Shown one piece after another: positions 56,043 through 64,000 of a stretch of 64,000 nucleotides of DNA. The stretch's first letter is position 1. Each line of letters opens with the position of its first letter. The DNA comes from Dyella sp. BiH032 (GTDB taxonomy: Bacteria > Pseudomonadota > Gammaproteobacteria > Xanthomonadales > Rhodanobacteraceae), in NCBI RefSeq assembly GCF_031954525.1, contig NZ_CP134867.1, positions 744,001 through 808,000 on the forward strand, read 5' to 3'. The notes beneath the pieces are model-generated. The model had not been told where the DNA came from and did not search any database. It saw only the letters and a program-made list of their open reading frames with translations. A program made the translations under genes and the position numbers.

Positions 56043-57203
56043 TCAGTGCACGGTCACGCAATCGCCCTGCTGGGCCGCGATCCACGCCCTGATCAGCGCC
56101 ACGCCCTCGCGGTGGACGGTGCTGCGGCCGAGCTCCGGCATCATCTCGCCCGGATCGGCCGAGGCCATGCGGTACGTGATGATCGAGTCGTCCGGCTTGC
56201 CGGGCACGATGTCGAACAGGTGGTCGCCAGTGCCGCGTCCAGCGGCCACCGGCGGCTTGCAGATGCCGAGATGGCGGTCTTCCGACGCGCTGGCGTCGAG
56301 CGTGAGCGCGGTAGTGTTGGCCGCGCCCTTGGCGTTGTGGCAATGGCCGCAGTTGATGTCGAGGTAAGCGCGCGCCCGGGCGTCCAACGCGGCGTGCTCG
56401 TCCATCCAGTTGGCGTTGCGCGGCGCCTGCGCCGCGGCGGGCGCGCCGCTGAGATAGCCCACGCTGGCCAGATGGTCGAGCTGGTTCTGCGCGCCGCCGG
56501 CATAGTGGTAGTCGCGGTTGAGATGGCGCGCCTTCGGGCCGATCGGGTGGATCTTGCGCGTGACCCAGTCCTGCGCGTGGCAGCTCGCGCACTGGCTTTC
56601 GTCGGGAACCACGTAGTTGAAGTCTTCGCGCGACTTGTCGTCGGCGACCAGGGTGAGCGGCAGCACGGCGCCGGTGCGGGCCAGCTCGGCCTCGGTCTGC
56701 GCCTGGTTCCAGACGTATGGGATGGCCGCCCAGCCATCCGGGCGGTGTACCAGGATGCGTGTCTCGACCAGGTGCACCTTGGACAGGTCCAGCCCTTCGC
56801 CGGCGAAGTCATACGAGCTGTCGTAGGTGCGTGCCACATCGCCGGCTTTGCCGTCGGCGGCCCCGCTCTGGCCAGGTTTGGGGTAGTAGAAGGTCTTGCT
56901 GATCACCGTGCCGACCGGGAAGTCGAACGTGTCCTGCGCGTCATACTTCGCGGCGCTGCCCTTGGGCATCCAGATCGTGCGCAGCTTGTGCGCGTAGTCG
57001 GTGAACAGCGGTGTGTTGAGGTCGTACGGCACCACGCCCTGGTTGAGCACCAGCTTGCCGTTGCGCGCCTCCACCACGTGCCAGTCGCTCAGCTTCGGCG
57101 GGCGGCCGTCGGCGTGATAGGCGACGGGCGCCATCCCGCGCTGGCATGCGGCAAGGACGACGACGGCGAGCAGGACGCCCGCGGCTTTGAACACATTCCG
57201 CAT
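56043..57203 (-). CDS. Two-haem c-type cytochrome lipoprotein (SO_2930/HNE_0200-like)
   Basis: 386 residues. A lipoprotein signal (VVVLAACQ) precedes a domain with PKLSDWHVVEARNGKLVLN and VPYDLNTPLFTDYAHKLRT, then two CxxCH haem sites: CASCH (about 204) and CGHCH (about 286). The N-terminal stretch is typical of TIGR03806-like proteins, which occur next to a beta-helix protein. Likely periplasmic electron carrier or oxidase subunit. Its stop is 72 bp from the TonB receptor start; its start is 11 bp after the beta-helix stop. Confidence 0.85.
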   Translation of the reverse strand: MRNVFKAAGVLLAVVVLAACQRGMAPVAYHADGRPPKLSDWHVVEARNGKLVLNQGVVPYDLNTPLFTDYAHKLRTIWMPKGSAAKYDAQDTFDFPVGTVISKTFYYPKPGQSGAADGKAGDVARTYDSSYDFAGEGLDLSKVHLVETRILVHRPDGWAAIPYVWNQAQTEAELARTGAVLPLTLVADDKSREDFNYVVPDESQCASCHAQDWVTRKIHPIGPKARHLNRDYHYAGGAQNQLDHLASVGYLSGAPAAAQAPRNANWMDEHAALDARARAYLDINCGHCHNAKGAANTTALTLDASASEDRHLGICKPPVAAGRGTGDHLFDIVPGKPDDSIITYRMASADPGEMMPELGRSTVHREGVALIRAWIAAQQGDCVTVH

Positions 57204-57214
57204 CGATGCGCGCC

Positions 57215-58456
57215 TCAGGACTTCGATGCCGCGTCGAGCGTGACGGGCGGCAGCTTGGGCAGCGTGCATTCGTACGGCTTGGTGTCGGTGCTGGGATTCT
57301 TGTAGTCGTTGGGGCCGTCGGCGTTCAGCACGCCGTTGGCGCCCTGGATGCAGATGCGGTCTTCGTCCGCCAGGGGGCCATGCCTGGTATCGGCGTAGCC
57401 GTCCCACAGCACGTCGGGAAAGCGGCCGCTCATGCCATAGACGGCGGTCTTCAGCACCTTCAGCTTCATGCCGTCCGGCGAATCGCCGCCACCCTTGAAG
57501 CGGTTGCCGTAGACGAAGATGCCCTTCGGGTACGGGTTGTAGTCGGCCGCCACGCCCTTGGTGTTGTAGTAGTTGGTGGAGAAGTAGCTGGAGATGATCA
57601 CGTTCGCCGTGCGATGGTCGGCGATGTCGTTGTCGAAGATCTCCACCTTGTCGTTGGAATTGATCACCACGCCCGAGCCGGCCGGCACGCTCGCCACGGC
57701 CGCGCCCTTGGCGGCGAAGTTGTCGAGGTTGTTGGCGGTCACCTGGTTCTTGAACACGCGCGTGGCTTTGCCGGCCTGCGACAGGTTGGGCATGTTGAAG
57801 ACCAGGATGCCGCCGGTGTTGCCGGTGGCGACGTTCTCGTAGACGTCGGCGTCGATCGAGTTCTCGATCTCGATGCCGGCCACGTTCTGGTCGGCGCGGT
57901 TGCGCCGGACCACGATGTTCTTCGATTGCCCCACGTAGATGCCGGCGTCGGAGGCGCCGGTGACCGAGGAATCCTCGATGAGCACGTTCTCGGTCTTCAC
58001 CGGATACAGGCCATAGGCGCCGTTGGTGGTCTTCGGACCATCGGTCCATGCCACGCGCACGCCGCGGATGGTGATGTTCCTGCCTTGGTTGATCTTCAGC
58101 GCATCGCCCTTGGTGTCTTCCAGGGAGAGGTTCTCGATGGTGAAGTCGCTGGCGTTCACCAGCAGCCCCTCGGGGCCGACCACCTGGCCCTTGAAGGAGA
58201 GCACCGTCTTGTCCTTGCCGGCGCCGCGGATGGTGACTCCGTCGGTGCGCAGGCTGAGGCCGCGGTTGAGGTGGTAGTGGCCGGCGGGGATCTCGATCAC
58301 GCTGCCGGGCTTGGCGTCCAGGAGTTGCTGTTGCAGCTTGGCCTGGAACGCGTCGCCGCCTTCGCCCTGGGCGGTGGACTGGTCGTGCCCGCCGCAGCCG
58401 GCGAGAGCCGCGCCGAACGTGGCGGTAAAAGCGGTGATAACCAACGGCTTGCGCAT
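57215..58456 (-). CDS. Parallel beta-helix lipoprotein (SO_2929-like)
   Basis: 413 residues. A lipoprotein signal (FGAALAGCG, Cys21) is followed by a right-handed beta-helix with turns such as GSVIEIPAGHYHLNRGLSLR, VTIRGAGKDKTVLSF, ITIRGVRVAW, NVLIEDSSVTGASDAGIYV and KNIVVRRNRADQNVAGIEI. The family (TIGR03805-like) recurs as a pair with the adjacent cytochrome; I know of no proven function for the pair. Beta-helix proteins often bind or cleave polysaccharides. First structural gene after AraC. ATG at 58456; a codon at 58531 was rejected. Confidence 0.85.
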   Translation of the reverse strand: MRKPLVITAFTATFGAALAGCGGHDQSTAQGEGGDAFQAKLQQQLLDAKPGSVIEIPAGHYHLNRGLSLRTDGVTIRGAGKDKTVLSFKGQVVGPEGLLVNASDFTIENLSLEDTKGDALKINQGRNITIRGVRVAWTDGPKTTNGAYGLYPVKTENVLIEDSSVTGASDAGIYVGQSKNIVVRRNRADQNVAGIEIENSIDADVYENVATGNTGGILVFNMPNLSQAGKATRVFKNQVTANNLDNFAAKGAAVASVPAGSGVVINSNDKVEIFDNDIADHRTANVIISSYFSTNYYNTKGVAADYNPYPKGIFVYGNRFKGGGDSPDGMKLKVLKTAVYGMSGRFPDVLWDGYADTRHGPLADEDRICIQGANGVLNADGPNDYKNPSTDTKPYECTLPKLPPVTLDAASKS

Positions 58457-58615
58457 GTCCGGTGAACCTCCCCGAGTAAACCGAAACGGTGGCCGCGCAC
58501 GGCGCCGCCACGACGACTCACTGTTGCGCATGCGCCCGCGCGGGGGGAGGGGAAAACGGCCAGGGCACGGGGGGCAAAGCGGCCAACCTGTGCCGGGGTC
58601 CGCCGGCCGTGCCTG

Positions 58616-59695
58616 CTAGGCGGCCCTCCGCGCCTGCTGCGGCGGCATGCCGGTCCAGCGCTTGAAGGCGCGGCGGAACTCGCGCGGGTCGCTGAAGCCC
58701 AGTTCCACGCCGATCTCGGCGACGCTGAGCGCGCCGGCCTGGAGCAGCTCCAGGGCCCGTTCGGCGCGGACGCGGTCATGGATCTCGCGGAAGATCCGGC
58801 CGCTCTCGGCCAGCTTCCGGCGCAGCGAGCGTTCGCTGAGGTTGAGCGTGCGGGCCACGTCCTGCAGGCGGGGTTGCTGGCTCAGCTGGCTGCGCAGCAG
58901 GCGTTCCACCGCCGCGACGATCTCCTGGTGCGGCTCGCCGCCGTCGGGCGTCAGCTGTTGCGCGCACAGCGCCAGCGCCTGCCGCGCGGTGAGCGGGTTG
59001 TGGCCCGGCAGCGGACGCGCCAGCCATTGGGTGTCGATCAGCAGGCGGCTTTGCGGCGCGCCGAAGCGCACCTCGCACTCGAACAGCGCCTCGTACTCGC
59101 GCGCATAGGCCGGGCGCGGGTAGCCGAACTCCGCGCGCTGCGGGCGCAGCTCCGGGCCGACCAGCTCGCGGGCGATCATCAGGCAGCTGGCGAACAGCTC
59201 CTCGCAGAAGAACGGCAGCAGCTCGGTGTCGCCGAAGCGCGGCCAAGCCACCAGTGCCACCTCGCGCTCACTGGCGTGTTCGAAATTCAGCGACAGCAGG
59301 CAGCCGCAGATCTTGTGGTGGGTCACACCAGCCATCATGGCGTCGCCGAGCGTGCGCGAGGTCATCATGGCCAGGCCCAGCAGGCCGAAGCCGCCGATAG
59401 TGCCCTCGCGGCCGATGCGCAGCCCGGCGTCGGGCACGTGCAGCGCCTGCAGCGCGCGCCGCACGAACAGACTGGCCTGGCGATACGACACGCGCAGCGA
59501 AGGATCGGCGATCTGCGTACGGCTCAGGGCCAGCCCCGCGAACCAGGGACGGCTGTCCACGCCGAGCGCGTCGGCCATCTGCATGAGGTAGAGCAGCTTG
59601 TTGGGCGGGAATTCCGCAGCCGTGTAGCGCGGATCGTCCATGGCCAGCGCATGGCTGGCGGGAGAGGGACCTACCAGGGCGGCGGGGCGTGCCAT
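58616..59695 (-). CDS. AraC-family transcriptional regulator
   Basis: 359 residues. An N-terminal arabinose-binding-like domain of the OruR/ArgR type (about 35-220) is followed by a double helix-turn-helix (about 260-355) with LQDVARTLNLSERSLRRKL and VAEIGVELGFSDPREFRRAF. The start at 59695 was chosen; an ATG at 59641 (MDDPRYTAAEFPP) is an alternative. The gene sits upstream of the beta-helix operon on the same strand with 159 bp between, so it is the obvious regulator. Confidence 0.9.
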   Translation of the reverse strand: MARPAALVGPSPASHALAMDDPRYTAAEFPPNKLLYLMQMADALGVDSRPWFAGLALSRTQIADPSLRVSYRQASLFVRRALQALHVPDAGLRIGREGTIGGFGLLGLAMMTSRTLGDAMMAGVTHHKICGCLLSLNFEHASEREVALVAWPRFGDTELLPFFCEELFASCLMIARELVGPELRPQRAEFGYPRPAYAREYEALFECEVRFGAPQSRLLIDTQWLARPLPGHNPLTARQALALCAQQLTPDGGEPHQEIVAAVERLLRSQLSQQPRLQDVARTLNLSERSLRRKLAESGRIFREIHDRVRAERALELLQAGALSVAEIGVELGFSDPREFRRAFKRWTGMPPQQARRAA

Positions 59696-59821
59696 CGTGC
59701 CAGGAACTCCAGCGGGGCCGGCGGAGCCGGCGGCGAAGGCGTTTCTATAGCACGCGGGATGCGATGCCGCTTGCGCGGCGCACCAAGGGAGAAGGGAACC
59801 GGGAGAAGGGAGCCTGGGAGG

Positions 59822-59877
59822 GGAACGGGGATGGCTGGGCCGGATGCGCGCTGGTCGCAACCGGCCGTCCCCGTTCC
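59822..59877 (-). terminator. Terminator-like hairpin after putA
   Basis: GGAACGGGGATGGC (59822-59835) pairs with GCCGTCCCCGTTCC (59864-59877) with one G-U pair, around a 28-nt loop. It lies just after the putA stop on the minus strand. GGGAAC strings around it resemble the repeat in the gspH leader. Confidence 0.55.
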
Positions 59878-59886
59878 TGGGCCCGC

Positions 59887-62800
59887 TTATTCGCCGATCG
59901 TCAGCAGCGAGGCGTTGCCGCCGGCGGCCGTCGTATTGATGGTGAGCGTGCGCTCGCCGGCGAAGCGGAACAGATAATGCGGGCCGCCGGCCTTCGGGCC
60001 GGTGCCGGACAGGCCTTCGCCGCCGAACGGCTGCACGCCGACCACCGCGCCGATCTGGTTGCGATTGACGTAGCAGTTGCCCACGCGGGCGCGGCTCTGG
60101 ATGAATTCCACGGTGTCGTCGATGCGGCTGTGGATGCCCAGGGTGAGGCCGTAGCCGGTGGCGTTGATCTCGTCGACCACCTTGTCCAGCTCGCTGCCCT
60201 TCCAGCGGATCACATGCAGCACAGGGCCGAAGATCTCGCGGGTCAGCGTCGACAGCGAGGGGATCTCGTAGGCGCGCGGCGCGAAGAAGGTGCCGTTGCC
60301 GGTAGCCGCCGGATCGAGCGTGACCTCGGCGATCTTCTTCGCCTCCTTGTCCATGCGCGCGGCGTGGTCGACCAGGATCTTGCGCGCATCCTCGTCGATC
60401 ACCGGGCCCACGTCGGTGGACAGCTGCGACGGATCGCCCACCTTCAGCTCGCCCATGGCGCCGGCCAGCATGGCGCAGACCTTGTCGGCGATGTCTTCCT
60501 GCACGAACAGCACACGCGCGGCCGAGCAGCGCTGGCCGGCGGACTGGAAGGCGGAGGAGATGGCGTCCTTGACGATCTGTTCCGGCAGGGCCGAGGAGTC
60601 GGCGATCATCGCGTTCTGGCCGCCGGTCTCGGCGATCAGCGCGGCGATCGGCGCGTTGCGGGCAGCGAGGGCGCGGTTGATTGCCCAGGCGGTCTCGGTC
60701 GAGCCGGTGAAGGCCACGCCGGCCACGCGCGGGTCGCGGGTGAGCGCGGCGCCGACGGTGGCGCCGTCGCCCGGCAGGTATTGCAGAACGTCGGTAGGGA
60801 CGCCGGCCTCGTGCAGCAGCTTCACGGCCGCGTGGCCGATCAGGCTGGTCTGCTCGGCGGGCTTGGCGATCACGCTGTTGCCGGCGGCCAGCGCAGCGCT
60901 GACCTGGCCCAGGAAGATCGCCAGCGGGAAGTTCCACGGGCTGATGCACACGAACACGCCGCGGCCGTTCAAGAACAGCTGGTTGCTCTCGCCGGTCGGG
61001 CCCGGCAGCTGCTCCGGCTGGCCGAAGTAGCGGCGCGCCATGGTGGCGTAGTAGCGCAGGAAATCGGCTGCTTCGCGGATCTCGGCGATGGCGTCGGGCA
61101 AGCTCTTGCCGGCCTCGCGCACGCACAGGGCGATGAACTCGCCGCGGCGCGCTTCGAGCTGATCGGCCGCGTGCTCCAGAATGGCGGCGCGGCTGGCGGC
61201 CGGCAGGCGGTCCCAGCCGTGCTGCGCGGCGACGGCATTGGCGAGGGCCTTCTCCACCGTGGCGGTGTCGGCGCTGACGTAGCTGCCCACCACCTGGCGG
61301 CGGTCTGCCGGATTGGTTACCTGCACGGTGGCGCCCGCGCTGCTCGCGCCCGGCACCAGCGGGGCGGCATTCCACGGGCCGGACTTGGCATTGACCGTCT
61401 CGGCGAGGGCCTTCAGTTCGTTGTCGTTGGAGAAGTTGACGCCCATGGAGTTCTTCCGAAGTTCACCGTAAAGATTCACCGGCAAGGGAATGCGCGGATG
61501 AGGAATGGATGCAAACGAGCGCACCGTTTCGCACGGATCGGCTACCAGCTCGCGCACCGGCAGGCTCTCGTCCACCACGCGGTTGACGAAGCTGGTGTTG
61601 GCACCGTTTTCGAGCAGGCGGCGCACCAGGTAGGGCAGCAGGTCCTCGTGCGTGCCCACCGGCGCGTACACGCGGCAGGGCACGTTGAGGTTCTGCGGGC
61701 CGATCACTTCGGCGTACAGGTCCGTGCCCATGCCGTGCAGGCGCTGGTATTCGTAGGGGCGGCCCTTGGACAGGTGATGCACCGCGGCGATGGTGTGCGC
61801 GTTGTGCGTGGCGAACTGCGGGTAGATCAGCTCCACGCCGGCGTCGAACAGCTTGCGCGCGCAAGCCAGGTAGGAGACGTCGGTGTTCGGCTTGCGCGTG
61901 TAGACGGGATAGCCGGACAGGCCGTTTTCCTGCGCGCGCTTGATCTCGGCATCCCAGTACGCGCCCTTCACCAGGCGCACGTACCAGCGCCGGCCGCTGC
62001 CGCGGGCGGTCTCGATCAGCCAGTCGATCACGAACGGCGTGCGCTTGGAGTAGGCCTGCACCACGATGCCCAGGCCGTTCCACCCTGCCAGCGAGGGGTG
62101 GGCGAACACGTCGCCCAGGATGTCCAGCGACAGCTCCAGGCGGTCGGCTTCCTCGGCGTCCACCGACAACGCGATGCCCTGCTTCATGGCCAGCTGCGAC
62201 AGTTCCAGCAGCTTGGCGGTGAGGTCGCGGCGGGCCTCGTCGCGCCGGGCCACTTCGTAGCGCGGATGCAGCGCCGAGAGCTTGACCGAGATCGAGGGCG
62301 CATCCGTGTGGTTGGCGAACGGGCCGCGCGAGCCGATGGCCGCGATGGCGTTGCGGTAGTCCTGCTGATAGCGCTCGGCGGTCTCCGCGGTGAGCGCGGA
62401 CTCGCCCAGCATGTCGTAGGAATAGCGGTACACCGCGTATTCCTTCTGCGCGCAGCGGTCCAGCGCTTCGCCGATCGTGCGGCCCATCACGAATTGATGG
62501 CCCATGATGCGCATCGCCTGGCGCACGGCTAGGCGGATCGCCGGCTCGCCCGCCCGGCCGACCAGGCGGCGCAGGGCGCCGGTGAAGTCATGGCGGGTGT
62601 CCTCGGCCAGGTTGACCAGCTTGCCGGTGAGCATCAGGCCCCAGGTCGAGGCGTTGACGAAGAGCGACTCGCTCTGGCCCAGGTGCTTCTTCCAGTCGGC
62701 ATCGCCCAGCTTGTCGCGGATCAGCTTGTCGGCCGTGCCCTTGTCCGGGATGCGCAGCAGCGCCTCGGCCACGCACATCAGCAGCACGCCTTCCTCGCTG

Positions 62801-63042
62801 GACAGGTCGTACTGGCGCATGAAGGACTCGACCGCGCTCTGGTCCTTGGCGCGGGCACGCACGCGGGTGACCAGGTCGGCGGCCAGGTCGATCACTTTCT
62901 CGCGCTCGGCGGGCGGCAGGCTGGCCTGGGTGAGCAGGTCGTTGACCGCTTCGGTCTCGTCGCGCAGCCAGGCGGCGGTGATGCGCGCGCGGGCCGGCTC
63001 CGCACCGGTCGGAAGTTCGGGGCTGAGGATGGGCTGGGTCAC
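59887..63042 (-). CDS. putA: PutA, bifunctional proline dehydrogenase / P5C dehydrogenase
   Basis: 1051 residues, the type without an N-terminal ribbon-helix-helix domain, so it is a pure enzyme and not a repressor. The proline dehydrogenase barrel (about 80-480) shows SVKLSALHPRYEVARRDE, SVDAEEADRLELSLDI, LVKGAYWDAEIKRAQ and YEYQRLHGMG. The P5C dehydrogenase (about 540-1040) shows SPWNFPLAIFLGQ, AETGGQNAMI (Glu) and SAGQRCSAARVLF (Cys). It oxidises proline to glutamate. The start is a GTG; no upstream ATG exists in frame. Confidence 0.96.
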   Translation of the reverse strand: MTQPILSPELPTGAEPARARITAAWLRDETEAVNDLLTQASLPPAEREKVIDLAADLVTRVRARAKDQSAVESFMRQYDLSSEEGVLLMCVAEALLRIPDKGTADKLIRDKLGDADWKKHLGQSESLFVNASTWGLMLTGKLVNLAEDTRHDFTGALRRLVGRAGEPAIRLAVRQAMRIMGHQFVMGRTIGEALDRCAQKEYAVYRYSYDMLGESALTAETAERYQQDYRNAIAAIGSRGPFANHTDAPSISVKLSALHPRYEVARRDEARRDLTAKLLELSQLAMKQGIALSVDAEEADRLELSLDILGDVFAHPSLAGWNGLGIVVQAYSKRTPFVIDWLIETARGSGRRWYVRLVKGAYWDAEIKRAQENGLSGYPVYTRKPNTDVSYLACARKLFDAGVELIYPQFATHNAHTIAAVHHLSKGRPYEYQRLHGMGTDLYAEVIGPQNLNVPCRVYAPVGTHEDLLPYLVRRLLENGANTSFVNRVVDESLPVRELVADPCETVRSFASIPHPRIPLPVNLYGELRKNSMGVNFSNDNELKALAETVNAKSGPWNAAPLVPGASSAGATVQVTNPADRRQVVGSYVSADTATVEKALANAVAAQHGWDRLPAASRAAILEHAADQLEARRGEFIALCVREAGKSLPDAIAEIREAADFLRYYATMARRYFGQPEQLPGPTGESNQLFLNGRGVFVCISPWNFPLAIFLGQVSAALAAGNSVIAKPAEQTSLIGHAAVKLLHEAGVPTDVLQYLPGDGATVGAALTRDPRVAGVAFTGSTETAWAINRALAARNAPIAALIAETGGQNAMIADSSALPEQIVKDAISSAFQSAGQRCSAARVLFVQEDIADKVCAMLAGAMGELKVGDPSQLSTDVGPVIDEDARKILVDHAARMDKEAKKIAEVTLDPAATGNGTFFAPRAYEIPSLSTLTREIFGPVLHVIRWKGSELDKVVDEINATGYGLTLGIHSRIDDTVEFIQSRARVGNCYVNRNQIGAVVGVQPFGGEGLSGTGPKAGGPHYLFRFAGERTLTINTTAAGGNASLLTIGE

Positions 63043-63303
63043 GGGGATATCAATGGGTGGGGAAGCGCGAAATTCCGCGATTGTACGCGGTGGGGGAGAG
63101 CGGACGCACGCGTACGTGGGGGCGGGCGGTCCGCTATGAAAGTGCGCCGCCGCGCGGGGCGGCGGGCTGGGATGTCAACCGTGCGTGTGCGCCTCTCCGG
63201 ATTCGCCGTGCTTTCGCTGATCCGCGTCAAGTCCCTGCGTCATTCTTGCCCACCTCGGCGCCGCGGCCTATGATTCGCGGGTTCCAGGCACGCCGGTAAT
63301 TCC

Positions 63304-63789
63304 ATGATCGTGCTTCGACCAGCTGCCGCCGGCCTGCCGTGCGCGACGATATGGCTCAAGCCCAATCGCGCCCTCAGCCGGCGCGACCTGCGTCGACTGA
63401 TCGGGGTATTGGCAGCCTTGGCGCTGACGACGGCCGGACTGGGCGCGTGGCAGGGGAATGTGTTCGCTCCGCTGTTCGCCCTGGTCGAGTCCTCCGCGGT
63501 GGCTCTCGCCTTGGGCGTGGCCTGGCGGGCCGGCGACCGCAGCGAGCGCATCACCCTCGACGACACGTCGCTGGAGGTGCAATCCCTGCCAGGCCGGCGC
63601 AGTGCGCGCTTCCAGTCCTACTGGGTGCGCGTGCGGCTCAGGGAGGGTGCGGGACGCCATCGTCTGCTGCTGACGTCGCACGGGCGGGAGCTGGAGATCG
63701 GGGCGTTTCTCGCCGACGAGGAGCGGGCCGAGCTGTCGAGGAAACTCATGGTGCTGCTGGCCGACCTTCATCGCCAGCCGCGCAGGTAG
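63304..63789 (+). CDS. DUF2244 membrane protein next to cytochrome oxidase genes
   Basis: 161 residues. Two membrane segments (about 30-50 and 55-70, LIGVLAALALTTAGLGAW and FALVESSAVALALGVAW) precede a C-terminal domain with ERITLDDTSLEVQSLPG and SYWVRVRLREG. DUF2244 proteins often neighbour cytochrome c oxidase genes, as here, where coxB begins 20 bp downstream. Function unknown. Confidence 0.85.
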   Translation: MIVLRPAAAGLPCATIWLKPNRALSRRDLRRLIGVLAALALTTAGLGAWQGNVFAPLFALVESSAVALALGVAWRAGDRSERITLDDTSLEVQSLPGRRSARFQSYWVRVRLREGAGRHRLLLTSHGRELEIGAFLADEERAELSRKLMVLLADLHRQPRR

Positions 63790-63809
63790 GTTCAACAAGG
63801 GTGCAAGAC

Positions 63810-64000
63810 ATGACATCTGGCGGCATCAGGATCAAGGCACGATGGGCGAAGATCTGCGCGCTGTTCGCTGGCGCAGCCTGGATTGACCAGGCCATCGCCA
63901 ACCCGGAACCCGGTCAGCTGAACATGACGCGCGGCGTGACCGAATGGTCCCCGGTGCCGTACTTCCTCAACAACGTCGCCCTGGGTGTCTGCATCGTCAT
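63810..64000 (+). CDS. coxB: Cytochrome c oxidase subunit II (3' end outside window)
   Basis: The first 63 residues are visible. The start MTSGGIRIKARWAKICALFA gives a signal peptide; the stretch NPEPGQLNMTRGVTEWSPV matches the mature N-terminus of CoxB, and a membrane segment (LNNVALGVCIV) begins at the window edge. CoxB carries the CuA site in the part not seen. Confidence 0.85.
   Translation, partial: MTSGGIRIKARWAKICALFAGAAWIDQAIANPEPGQLNMTRGVTEWSPVPYFLNNVALGVCIV

Noticed and set aside
59689..62532. Long plus-strand frame opposite putA
   Set aside because: It is complementary to putA, with composition of a shadow and no recognisable domain.

Overview
The window is a high-GC chromosomal segment from a gammaproteobacterium, most likely of the order Xanthomonadales and plausibly the family Rhodanobacteraceae (Dyella, Rhodanobacter or Luteibacter relatives). 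The main reason is a type II secretion operon in the xps order E-F-G-H-I-J-K-L-M-N-D with a lipoprotein secretin. Dispersed short palindromes, a Mg-type HemB and FadL- and TonB-type outer membrane proteins fit the same group. This is inference from gene content; no 16S rRNA or tRNA gene is visible.

Layout. 1-683: partial HAD phosphatase. 684-1420: repeat-rich spacer with copy A of a ~500-bp element. 1421-12252 (minus strand): an expanded potassium operon, transcribed from high to low coordinates as small membrane protein, kdpF, kdpA, kdpB, small ORF, TorF-like porin, BBP2-like beta-barrel, kdpC, kdpD, kdpE. Two outer membrane proteins therefore lie between kdpB and kdpC. 12515-19571: single genes (TraB/GumN protein, rluE, lipoprotein methyltransferase, NYN protein, LysR regulator, small ORF, aldo/keto reductase, tatD). 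19898-33140: an exported S8 protease followed by the eleven-gene xps-type T2SS operon. 33222-35741: hrpB. 35742-36980: a second repeat-rich spacer with inverted copy B of the ~500-bp element, a 62-bp direct repeat and hairpins.

36981-40664: glucokinase and GH1 beta-glucosidase, divergent from a sugar ABC ATPase across a perfect LacI-type operator. 40750-41742: hemB. 41985-44276: tautomerase, DUF4865 and carboxymuconolactone decarboxylase-like genes divergent from a LysR regulator. 44375-46207: Kef-type K+ efflux. 46382-49864: a 1160-residue membrane-anchored ankyrin protein. 49932-51966: YcgL and a FadL porin.

52073-59695 (minus strand) is the most interesting block. An AraC regulator is followed by a beta-helix lipoprotein, a two-haem cytochrome lipoprotein, a TonB-dependent receptor and a coniferyl-aldehyde-type dehydrogenase. 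The beta-helix/cytochrome pair belongs to a recurrent two-gene family whose function I do not know to be established. The receptor and dehydrogenase suggest an uptake-and-oxidation pathway. 59887-63042: putA. 63304-64000: a DUF2244 protein and the start of cytochrome c oxidase subunit II.

The two ~500-bp inverted repeats bracket the 35-kb kdp-to-hrpB segment and could recombine. At least seven REP-like palindromes lie between genes.
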